Below are positions 1 through 5,886 of a DNA stretch of 6,572 nucleotides, piece after piece; position 1 is the first letter of the stretch; every line of letters starts with the position of its first letter. The stretch lies in contig DJPN01000035.1 of the NCBI GenBank assembly GCA_002438565.1, forward strand, positions 1-6,572. The letters are read 5' to 3'. The notes under the pieces were generated by a model. The model worked only from the letters and a program-made list of their open reading frames with translations, had not been told where the DNA came from and did no database searches. The DNA is from Alphaproteobacteria bacterium UBA6411. Lineage in GTDB: Bacteria > Pseudomonadota > Alphaproteobacteria > CAAGCB01 > CAG-977. A program made the translations under genes and the position numbers.

Positions 1-1126
1 CCGCGCCTAGCGCGGGGTTTTCTGAATACAACAACACAACGTCCCTGATCGCCAGCTTTTGCTGCGCCGTGATGAACGATTCCATAAAGGCGAAATCGGG
101 CGCGCCGTCAGTGACGGGAAGAAAGACAAAACTTTCTATCATTCGCTCTTTATTCCATTTTTGCGTATAGCTGAATTTCTGCGAAAAGTTTTTAAATACG
201 GCACAGAAAAACAACGCTCGCTTTCTGTTCAGCATCCAGTTTTCTTTTGAATAGCATATATTCACGTCATCGGAAGCGTAAAAAGGCTCTTCCTGATAAA
301 AAGAACAGCCGACACTGCCGTTGTAGTTAACGGATATGCAATTCGGCTTCCACACCGTTGTTGTTTCAATGCGTTCCCGTATGCCGTTATTAGAGGAAAT
401 AGCTCCTAAAAAATTGATGTTTCCGGGTTTTATATTTTCTTTTGTCAGCCGTTTCCCTTTAACGATATCAAACAAATCCCCGATTTTAAATTCTTCAAAC
501 CGGATTTTTCCGTTTTTAAAATCATCCAGCGCGGTTTGTTCGGCGGCGGTCAAATCGTAATTTTCCAATCCGGCGGCGCGCAGGTACGCCGCAAGCTCGC
601 TGACGCGCGCTTGTTCAAGCTCGCCGATATACCGTTCCATATAGGAAAAATCCGGTGTTCCGTCGGGTGTGGCTGGAAGAAGCATTTTGGATTCGCAAAA
701 AATTTTTTCAAAGTCACGAACCAGAACTCCTTGAAGGATTTTTTGAAGTTTGTTGAAAAACGCAATAAAATATATTGCCAGTTTGTCATTAAATTCTTTA
801 AACTTTGGAAAAACGGTTTTCGTAAATTGCCCGGCGTAAAAATCAGACGGCATATAGAAAAACTGCATACCAAGCATACCTACAGCGATACTGTTTCCAG
901 ATATTTTATGCTCATCATCAAGATAATCAACGTAACCGAGTATTCCATTGTTAAAAACTGTACGGGTAAAATAAGGGTATTGTCCGTTTGTTGAAAAATG
1001 GAAACTTTCTTTGTTTAGTTGCGGATTTGAGGATACGGAAAACAATTCCCCGATTTTAAATTCTTTCCATTTGCCCCCGTTTTGTTCAAATTCCTTGTTC
1101 AATTTTTCCAAACGGGGGCTTGTCAA
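1..1126 (-). CDS. DNA specificity subunit (S) of a BcgI-like restriction-modification system, partial
   Basis: At least 375 codons are open and the 3' end lies outside the window. The product should be the DNA-recognition partner of the nuclease-methylase encoded just upstream. Two similar halves are visible. EFKIGELF (residues 22-29) and EFKIGDLF (212-219) each open a target-recognition domain. Each domain ends in a related segment, PDGTPDFSYME (154-164) and TDGAPDFAFME (339-349). A long helical spacer rich in Glu, Ala and Leu (about 163-210) separates them, as in Type I and Type IIB S proteins with a bipartite target. No in-frame ATG exists before residue 84. I chose TTG at 1126, which overlaps the upstream stop as TTGA. 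The only strong Shine-Dalgarno (GGAGGG) lies 15 bases before it, further than usual. A GTG at 1174, in the same open frame, is the alternative. The recognition domains are AT-rich and the spacer GC-rich, typical of exchanged specificity modules. The recognition sequence cannot be predicted. Confidence 0.85.
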   Translation of the reverse strand, partial: MTSPRLEKLNKEFEQNGGKWKEFKIGELFSVSSNPQLNKESFHFSTNGQYPYFTRTVFNNGILGYVDYLDDEHKISGNSIAVGMLGMQFFYMPSDFYAGQFTKTVFPKFKEFNDKLAIYFIAFFNKLQKILQGVLVRDFEKIFCESKMLLPATPDGTPDFSYMERYIGELEQARVSELAAYLRAAGLENYDLTAAEQTALDDFKNGKIRFEEFKIGDLFDIVKGKRLTKENIKPGNINFLGAISSNNGIRERIETTTVWKPNCISVNYNGSVGCSFYQEEPFYASDDVNICYSKENWMLNRKRALFFCAVFKNFSQKFSYTQKWNKERMIESFVFLPVTDGAPDFAFMESFITAQQKLAIRDVVLLYSENPALGA

Positions 1127-3126
1127 AAATTTTCGGATGTTCCCTCCGATTTCAACAGGGTTGACACTTTCCACGCCAGATAATCCGCGACGGTTTTTCT
1201 GAAATCGGATTCGGTCGGAATCGTGTCCACCCGTTTGTGCTGCGCGTATGTCCAATCGTCGCCGTTCAGGGAAATCGTGTCCTCCGTCACGCAATCGTCA
1301 AAATAATGCGTCGCCTTTTTGCGGTTTAAAACGATGTCGGCGACTTCGCGATAGCGGCCGGCGGCGTCGCCCGTGTTTTTCAAATTAACGTCCGCGCTTG
1401 ATTTTTTGCGGTTTTGGCGCGTATAGCCGTCGTTTGAAAAATCAATGAATTTCACCAGATTGTCCGCGCCGTGCGGAACGCCGGCGTCGAAAACGTAAAT
1501 CGCCGTCTGCACGCCCGCCTTGCCGCAAAAGATGTCGCTCATGTGAATCGCGGCGACCAGCGTATTGCGTTTCAGAATTTCCTTTGTGTAGGGCAAACCG
1601 TTGCCGCTGCCGGCGTTTTCCTGAATCAAAACCGCGGCGCGGCCGCCCGACATCCGGCTTAACGCGCGTTCAACGAAGACGAATCCCTTTCCTTTGGCGG
1701 AATAGGGCGGATTTAACAGGAACACGTCCGCGGGAAACGGCGTGTCCTTTTGCGTTCCCTGTTCGTAATTGCCTTTAAATTCGGTCAGGGAATCCTTGTG
1801 CAAAATGTTGCACGATCCGTCCCCCATCAAAATCATGTTTAAAACCGCCAGCATGTAAATGTCGGCGCGCAGTTCGACGCCCAGCAGCTGAAAATACTTG
1901 ATGTGCGCGATTTTTTCGGCGCGTTCTTTCGGACTTGCGATCGTTTTTTCCGCGTCGTCGATCATTTGCTTCATCGCGGAAATCAAAAATCCCGCGCTGC
2001 CCGTCGCATAGTCCCAAACATAGCTGTCCTTGTTGACTTTGCACAGCTTCGCCATAAATTCGCAGACATAGCGCGGGGTCAGCACGACATCGTTTTTATC
2101 GCCGTCCGGAATGTCCACCCATTCGTTCAGCACGTTGAACAGCCTGCCCGTAAAATCCAAATGCCGCGCCGACGTGAAAATCGGCATGATGTCGTTTTTA
2201 ATGACGGTATAGACGGTTTTAATCGCGCTTTCGCCGTTTTTGGGTTTGTAGATTTGCGAATAAACGAACACCTGCGACAAATCGGAAACGATCAGCTCCC
2301 GCTTTTCCTTGGGCAGATTCTTTTCGTTTAAAAAGTCGGCGATTTTGTTGACGACGATCTTTCCGTCGTTTGAATTTTCCCCCGTGTCGCCCTTTAAATC
2401 CGTTATTTCCAGCGGGGAAACCCTGCCGTCAACGCCCAAAGCCGCCATAATCAGCCCCGCCACCAGCTGAACGCGCGACCCGACGGATATTTTCAATTCG
2501 TCGTGCATTTTTTGGTTCAACGCTTTCAGCTTGATTTCGATTTGGTTTTCGTAATCTTTGGCTTTCGCCTCTTTTTCCTCTTCGGTCAGGGAAAGCGCGT
2601 CGATTTTTTGAACGAAGCTTTCAAAATTTTCCGGATACAGAAAACTTAAATCGCTGTAATCGCCGACTTTTTTCGGGATGCAAAAGTTGTTCGCCGAAAC
2701 GTAATAAACGCCCAGTTCCGTTTTGATTTCGCCCGCGTCTTCGTATCCGTTCACGCCGACGGCGACGGATTCCTTGTACGATACTGTGTTTTTCACAATC
2801 GCGTCGGCGTAATGAACCGCTCCGTTCACCGCGTATTTTTGAATGTTGGACGCCTTGGAATTGTCGATTTCGCCGCTTGGCGCGGTTTTGATCAAATCCC
2901 CTTTCGTTCCTTTGACTTCGATCATCACGGGGATTTTCCGGTTGGATTTCGTCGTCAGAAACAATTTGATGTCGGGATAGTTGCTGCCTTTTCCGCCGCT
3001 TTTGGACGGAGCGTTTTTCAACGCGTCGTCGATTTCGGCGTTAACGCTTTCGGTTTTGGTGAACGTCCGGCATTTTTTCAGCTGTTCCTTGGCGATGTTT
3101 TCGATTTTTTCTTCGATACTGGGCAT
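1123..3126 (-). CDS. BcgI-like fused restriction endonuclease / N6-adenine DNA methyltransferase (A subunit)
   Basis: This 667-residue protein should both cut and methylate DNA when joined to the S subunit. The N-terminus carries a PD-(D/E)XK-like nuclease pattern: PDIK (51-54, candidate D52), then a strand ending in IEVKG (69-73, candidate E70 and K72), with E31 as a possible extra acidic ligand. A helical linker rich in Lys and Glu (about 180-215) follows. The methylase core of the HsdM (N6_Mtase) family has LTPRYV (349-354), the AdoMet-binding DYATGSAGF (372-380), GVELRADIYMLAVLNM (416-431) and the catalytic LNPPY (471-475). Its length is close to the BcgI A subunit (about 640), and longer than expected for the methylase core alone. 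ATG at 3126 is preceded by AAAGGA with 8 bases of spacing; a TTG one codon earlier is less likely. No hsdR or separate nuclease gene is visible. Family membership is firm; an active nuclease is inferred from the motif pattern. Confidence 0.85.
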   Translation of the reverse strand: MPSIEEKIENIAKEQLKKCRTFTKTESVNAEIDDALKNAPSKSGGKGSNYPDIKLFLTTKSNRKIPVMIEVKGTKGDLIKTAPSGEIDNSKASNIQKYAVNGAVHYADAIVKNTVSYKESVAVGVNGYEDAGEIKTELGVYYVSANNFCIPKKVGDYSDLSFLYPENFESFVQKIDALSLTEEEKEAKAKDYENQIEIKLKALNQKMHDELKISVGSRVQLVAGLIMAALGVDGRVSPLEITDLKGDTGENSNDGKIVVNKIADFLNEKNLPKEKRELIVSDLSQVFVYSQIYKPKNGESAIKTVYTVIKNDIMPIFTSARHLDFTGRLFNVLNEWVDIPDGDKNDVVLTPRYVCEFMAKLCKVNKDSYVWDYATGSAGFLISAMKQMIDDAEKTIASPKERAEKIAHIKYFQLLGVELRADIYMLAVLNMILMGDGSCNILHKDSLTEFKGNYEQGTQKDTPFPADVFLLNPPYSAKGKGFVFVERALSRMSGGRAAVLIQENAGSGNGLPYTKEILKRNTLVAAIHMSDIFCGKAGVQTAIYVFDAGVPHGADNLVKFIDFSNDGYTRQNRKKSSADVNLKNTGDAAGRYREVADIVLNRKKATHYFDDCVTEDTISLNGDDWTYAQHKRVDTIPTESDFRKTVADYLAWKVSTLLKSEGTSENF

Positions 3127-3145
3127 CAAGCGTTTCCTTTAAACG

Positions 3146-3169
3146 AAAAAGTCGCCTGATGAAGGCGAC
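3146..3169 (-). terminator. Intrinsic terminator or attenuator 19 bases before the restriction gene start
   Basis: On the minus strand a perfect 7-bp GC-rich stem (GTCGCCT at 3169-3163 with AGGCGAC at 3157-3151, 5-base loop) runs directly into five U residues (3150-3146). The AAAGGA ribosome binding site (3140-3135) and the ATG at 3126 follow at once. No promoter fits between the U-run and the gene, so restriction mRNA must come by read-through. Four bases of the 5' arm (3166-3169) also belong to helix P1 of the upstream fold, a possible antiterminator. Confidence 0.75.
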
Positions 3170-3304
3170 CGGAAGTTGGAAACTACTCTAATGAAATAGT
3201 GCGACATATTCGCATATGCCGAACACGCCGCGGTCAACTAGTATCCCGCGGTGTTTCGCATACACTTATTTTGTCGCCTTCCGGTCGTTTGAACCAGAAG
3301 GCGT
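3146..3304 (-). ncRNA. Candidate structured leader RNA / attenuator (or small RNA) upstream of the restriction gene
   Basis: Read on the minus strand, this segment can form four helices. A 5' hairpin pairs 3303-3292 with 3275-3286 (12 pairs, two of them G-U, loop CAAAC). P1 pairs 3287-3278 with 3166-3175 (10 Watson-Crick pairs). P2 pairs 3277-3272 with 3201-3206 and continues, after a gap, into a long arm (3263-3246 with 3214-3233, broken by a small internal loop and a 2-base bulge). P4 is a hairpin (3200-3194 with 3182-3188, two G-U pairs). P1, P2 and P4 make a three-way junction. Most wobble pairs are valid only in the minus-strand RNA, which supports that strand; one pair in the long arm and a short extension of P1 favour plus. 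The 5' hairpin and P1 share bases, and P1 shares bases with the terminator, so they exclude each other. It matches no RNA family I recognise. It could be a stand-alone small RNA of about 159 nt. Confidence 0.5.
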
Positions 3305-3309
3305 GCAAA

Positions 3310-3315
3310 ATTATC
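3310..3315 (-). promoter_or_regulatory. Candidate -10 box (GATAAT) for the minus-strand leader RNA
   Basis: GATAAT matches the -10 consensus at five of six positions. Its expected start point, around A3304, is the base just before the 5' hairpin of the proposed leader RNA, which gives a transcript of about 159 nt to the U-run. No good -35 box is present 16-18 bases upstream, so the promoter would be weak, activator-dependent or wrong. The fit with the hairpin boundary is the main support. Confidence 0.35.
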
Positions 3316-3331
3316 GTCTTTACACAAGACG
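3315..3331. promoter_or_regulatory. 6-5-6 inverted repeat (CGTCTT / AAGACG), candidate operator
   Basis: A perfect dyad with 6-bp arms and a 5-base spacer. Its left edge touches the candidate minus-strand -10 box and the rest fills the -10/-35 spacer, a usual place for a repressor site. It could equally be an RNA hairpin in a transcript from either strand. No regulator gene (for example a C protein) lies in the window. Confidence 0.3.
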
Positions 3332-3351
3332 CATTAGAGGGGTTTCCACAC

Positions 3352-3378
3352 CCCGAAACATTCATCAAATGTTTCGGG
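3352..3378. repeat. Perfect 11-bp inverted repeat (CCCGAAACATT, 5-base loop)
   Basis: The two 11-base arms (3352-3362 and 3368-3378) are exact complements around CATCA. There is no U-run after the stem on either strand, so it does not look like an intrinsic terminator. It may be a hairpin in the rplY leader or a protein-binding dyad. A smaller hairpin (3339-3343 with 3350-3354) overlaps its left arm by three bases, so as RNA only one of the two could form fully. Confidence 0.55.
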
Positions 3379-3488
3379 TAAAGGATAAGGTGAAATTACT
3401 TACCAAACATTTAAATACAGAAAAGATTTAATTCTTTTCAAAACAGGTTGCTTTTCGCGCTTAAACGGTGTAAACAGACTCCGTCAAG

Positions 3489-3512
3489 GTTCGACACCCC
3501 TGGAGGTCGAAC
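3489..3512 (+). promoter_or_regulatory. Hairpin in the rplY 5' leader
   Basis: GTTCGAC (3489-3495) pairs perfectly with GTCGAAC (3506-3512), leaving a C-rich 10-base loop. It lies 18 bases before the AAAGGA site and 31 bases before the rplY ATG. An 8-base direct repeat, AACAGACT, stands before and partly after it (3473-3480 and 3510-3517). In E. coli, bL25 represses its own synthesis through its mRNA leader. A comparable role here is only a possibility, because I see no likeness to a 5S rRNA loop E. Confidence 0.35.
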
Positions 3513-3543
3513 AGACTTAATCATCTAAAAGGATTTGAAAATT

Positions 3544-4188
3544 ATGGCTAAAACAGTCAATATTCGCGTCAATGAACGCAAAACGGCAGGTAAGGGGGCG
3601 GCTCGTGCCGAACGTCGCGCAGGTTTGATTCCCGGTGTTATCTACGGTGAAAAGAAAGAACCCGTGATGTTCTCGATTTCCGCTCTGGATTTGGACGCGC
3701 AGATGCGTCAGCCGGGTTTCTGGACCCGCCAGTTCGAAATCGAAGTCGGCAAAAACAAATACCACGCCATTTGTCAGGACATTCAGACGCACCCGATTAC
3801 GGATCGTCCGATTCACATCGATTTCCTGCGCGTTTCGGAAAATACCGAACTGCAGATCGAAGTCCCCGTCATGTACGAAAACGAATTGGCTGCTCCGGGC
3901 TTGAAGAACGGCGGCGTTTTGAACGCGATTTACCGTTCTATCGAAGTCATGTGCAAACCCAAAGACATTCCCGAAACCCTGTTTGTCGATTTGACGGGCT
4001 TGGAAATGGGCGATGTCGTGAAAATGGGCGATATCAAGTTCCCCGCCGGCGTCAAACCCGTTGAAGACTTGGATACCACGATTGCGGCGATTGCTGCGCC
4101 TGCGGCTGAAGAAGTCGAAGAAGCTCCGGCTCCTGCGGCTGATGCTGCTGCGGCTGCTCCCGCTGCTGCGGCTCCTGCTGCGAAGTAA
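3544..4188 (+). CDS. rplY: 50S ribosomal protein bL25, CTC (general stress) form
   Basis: This 214-residue protein binds 5S rRNA in the central protuberance of the large ribosomal subunit. The N-terminal bL25 domain (about 1-95) has the family signature ERKTAGKGAARAERRAGLIPGVIYG (seen at about 11-35) and ends near HIDFLRV. The CTC/TL5-type C-terminal beta domain follows (about 100-185, with VPVMYENE and GGVLNAIYRSIEV). The last 25 or so residues are an Ala/Pro/Glu tail of low complexity, common in alphaproteobacterial L25. ATG at 3544 has AAAGGA (3528-3533) 10 bases upstream; a TTG at 3535 would leave almost no spacing. It is the first gene of a four-gene operon, with pth 12 bases downstream, a neighbour pair common in Alphaproteobacteria. 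Its leader holds several hairpins that could serve regulation. Confidence 0.96.
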   Translation: MAKTVNIRVNERKTAGKGAARAERRAGLIPGVIYGEKKEPVMFSISALDLDAQMRQPGFWTRQFEIEVGKNKYHAICQDIQTHPITDRPIHIDFLRVSENTELQIEVPVMYENELAAPGLKNGGVLNAIYRSIEVMCKPKDIPETLFVDLTGLEMGDVVKMGDIKFPAGVKPVEDLDTTIAAIAAPAAEEVEEAPAPAADAAAAAPAAAAPAAK

Positions 4189-4200
4189 GGGTGATTGCCG

Positions 4201-4770
4201 ATGTTTTTGGTTGTCGGTCTTGGGAATCCCGGGGCGGAATATAAAGGCAATCGGCATAATATCGGATTTATGGCGACGGACGAAATTGTCCGTCGCTATA
4301 ATTTTGGCGCGTGGAAATCCCGCTTTAACGCTCAAGTGTCCGAAGGCGTGATTGACGGTGAAAAAGTCATCGTTTTACAGCCTCAAACATTTATGAACAA
4401 TTCGGGACAAGCGGTGCGCGCCGCCATGGACTTTTACAAACTGCCCGTTTCGCAAGTCATTGTTTTACATGACGAAATGGACATTCCCGTCGGCAAAATC
4501 AAAGCCAAAGTCGGCGGCGGCGCGGGTGGTCACAACGGATTGAAAAGCATTGACGCGCATTGCACGCCGAACTATGCGCGCGTCCGCATCGGCATCGGAC
4601 ACCCCGGCGACAAAAACTTGGTCGTCGGCTGGGTATTGTCGAACTTTCCGAAAGCGGACAAGGAAATCATCACCACGGAATTGGAACATGTTGCGGAAGC
4701 TTTGCCGCAATTATTGGCGCACGGAACGGGCGAATTCACGTCCAGACTTGCGTTGATTCAGAAAGGATAA
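4201..4770 (+). CDS. pth: Peptidyl-tRNA hydrolase (Pth)
   Basis: This enzyme of 189 residues cleaves the ester bond of peptidyl-tRNA that has dropped off ribosomes, recycling tRNA in the cytoplasm. The complete family pattern is present: GLGNPG (6-11, with N9), the catalytic histidine in RHN (H19), TFMN (63-66, with N66), HDEMD (90-94, with D91), GGHNGLKSI (109-117, with N112) and RIGIGHPG (129-136). Its length is normal for bacterial Pth (about 190). ATG at 4201 is chosen because TAAGGG (4186-4191) stands 9 bases before it. A TTG at 4195 in the same frame would add two residues and be too near the Shine-Dalgarno. The ribosome binding site overlaps the rplY stop, and ychF begins three bases after the pth stop, so co-translation is likely. 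No odd residues are seen. Confidence 0.97.
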   Translation: MFLVVGLGNPGAEYKGNRHNIGFMATDEIVRRYNFGAWKSRFNAQVSEGVIDGEKVIVLQPQTFMNNSGQAVRAAMDFYKLPVSQVIVLHDEMDIPVGKIKAKVGGGAGGHNGLKSIDAHCTPNYARVRIGIGHPGDKNLVVGWVLSNFPKADKEIITTELEHVAEALPQLLAHGTGEFTSRLALIQKG

Positions 4771-4773
4771 AAA

Positions 4774-5877
4774 ATGGGTTTTAATTGCGGAATCGTCGGA
4801 TTGCCGAACGTCGGAAAATCGACTTTGTTTAACGCGCTGACGTCGACTATGGCGGCGCAGGCGGCGAATTATCCTTTCTGCACCATTGAACCGAACGTCG
4901 GGCGCGTCGCTGTTCCCGACGCGCGTTTGGCGGTATTGTCAGATTTGGCGAAATCCAAGCAGACGATTTACACGCAGCTGGAATTCGTGGACATCGCTGG
5001 CTTGGTCAAAGGCGCGTCCAAGGGTGAAGGCTTGGGCAACCAGTTTCTGGCGTCGATTCGCGAAGTCGACGCGATTGTGCACGTCTTGCGCTGTTTTGAG
5101 GACGGCGACATCACGCATGTCGAAGGTTCGATTGACCCCGTGCGCGACGCGGACACGATTGAAACCGAACTGATGCTGGCGGATTTGGACAGCTTGGAAC
5201 GCCGTATTGTGCCGTTTGAAAAGAAAGCGCGTGCAGGCGAAAAAGAGGGCAAGGAAATGGTTGCCGTCATGCAGCCCGTTCTGGATGCTTTGCGCAGCGG
5301 CAAGCCAGCCCGCACCGTCCAATTCGAGGACGAAGAGCAGAAAAAAATTTATAAACAGCTGTTTTTACTGACCTCCAAGCCTGTTTTGTACGTTTGCAAC
5401 GTGGACGAAGCGTCTGCGGCAACGGGCAACGATTTTTCAAAGCGCGTGTTTGAAATGGCTAAAAAACAAGGCAACGAAGCCGTTGTCGTGTCGGCGGCAA
5501 TCGAATCCGAAGTCGCTTTGCTGGAAGACCCGACGGAACAAAAGGAATTTTTGGAAACGCTGGGGCTGGAGGAAACGGGTTTGAACCGCGTGATTAAAGC
5601 GGGATACAAGCTGTTGGATTTGAAAACGTTTTTCACGGTCGGCCCTAAGGAATCCAAAGCGTGGACGATTAAAAACGGCATGACCGCGCCGCAGGCCGCG
5701 GGCGTCATCCACTCGGACTTTGAAAAGGGCTTCATCCGCGCGGAAGTCATTTCGTATCAAGACTTTATAGACTGCCAAAGCGAAGCCAAAGCCCGCGAGC
5801 TGGGCAAACTGCGCTCCGAAGGCAAAACGTATGTCATGCAGGACGGCGACATCTGCCATTTCCTGTTTAACGTCTAA
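4774..5877 (+). CDS. ychF: Redox-regulated ATPase / Obg-family P-loop protein YchF
   Basis: This 367-residue cytoplasmic protein belongs to the Obg branch of P-loop GTPase-like proteins. Family members bind ribosomes and hydrolyse ATP rather than GTP. The Walker A motif GLPNVGKST is at 9-17, the switch II motif DIAGLVKGASKGEG at 73-86, and the G4 position reads NVDE (209-212) in place of NKxD, the known reason for ATP preference. A helical insertion rich in charged residues lies at about 130-195. The C-terminal TGS domain (about 280-365) contains FFTVGPKESKAWTI and ends in GDICHFLFNV. The length is that of the family (about 363-367). ATG at 4774 follows AAAGGA (4762-4767) by 6 bases, inside the end of pth. 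Its place between pth and trmL fits a translation-related role. Confidence 0.97.
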   Translation: MGFNCGIVGLPNVGKSTLFNALTSTMAAQAANYPFCTIEPNVGRVAVPDARLAVLSDLAKSKQTIYTQLEFVDIAGLVKGASKGEGLGNQFLASIREVDAIVHVLRCFEDGDITHVEGSIDPVRDADTIETELMLADLDSLERRIVPFEKKARAGEKEGKEMVAVMQPVLDALRSGKPARTVQFEDEEQKKIYKQLFLLTSKPVLYVCNVDEASAATGNDFSKRVFEMAKKQGNEAVVVSAAIESEVALLEDPTEQKEFLETLGLEETGLNRVIKAGYKLLDLKTFFTVGPKESKAWTIKNGMTAPQAAGVIHSDFEKGFIRAEVISYQDFIDCQSEAKARELGKLRSEGKTYVMQDGDICHFLFNV

Positions 5878-5886
5878 GGTTTTTCC

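Larger units (their letters stand above)
3127..3543. other. Divergent intergenic region with many inverted repeats
   Basis: This 417-bp gap lies between the restriction gene (minus) and rplY (plus) and holds no convincing protein gene. Its left two fifths (3146-3304) are explained by a structured minus-strand RNA ending in a terminator. The right part holds a 6-bp-arm dyad (3315-3331), a 5-bp hairpin (3339-3343 with 3350-3354), an 11-bp perfect dyad (3352-3378), an AT-rich 7-bp hairpin (3420-3426 with 3433-3439) and a 7-bp hairpin shortly before rplY (3489-3512). Promoters for both directions must lie here or, for the restriction genes, possibly further right. A weak plus-strand candidate for rplY is TTGCTT (3448-3453) and TAAACA (3471-3476), 17 bases apart, with only three of six consensus bases in each box. 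Confidence 0.8.

Noticed and set aside
1..21. 6-bp hairpin (CCGCGC / GCGCGG) followed by GGTTTT on the plus strand
   Set aside because: It lies inside the S coding sequence, the T-run is interrupted by G residues, and no plus-strand gene precedes it in the window.
536..994. 152-codon plus-strand frame, and a 107-codon minus-strand frame at 550-873
   Set aside because: Both lie in other frames of the S gene, whose own frame is open throughout with conserved repeated motifs.
3277..3287. CCGGAAGG on the minus strand, reminiscent of the SRP RNA apical loop
   Set aside because: The rest of the conserved SRP motif (AGCAGCC and its pairing strand) is missing.
3275..3303. TTCAAAC resembling a tRNA T-loop in the 5' hairpin
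   Set aside because: The flanking stem does not have T-arm geometry, and there is no acceptor stem, anticodon arm or CCA; tRNA and tmRNA are not supported.
3199..3431. Two overlapping plus-strand open frames of 60 and 71 codons in the intergenic region
   Set aside because: They run through strong inverted repeats, have no Shine-Dalgarno, and give compositions without protein-like character; the RNA structure explains the segment better.
3448..3476. TTGCTT and TAAACA as the rplY promoter
   Set aside because: Spacing is right (17 bases) but each box matches only three of six consensus bases, so I mention it without calling it a feature.
3517..4335. 272-codon minus-strand frame over rplY and pth
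   Set aside because: It is antisense to two clearly recognised genes, starts with the Ala-rich tail read backwards, and shows no domain.
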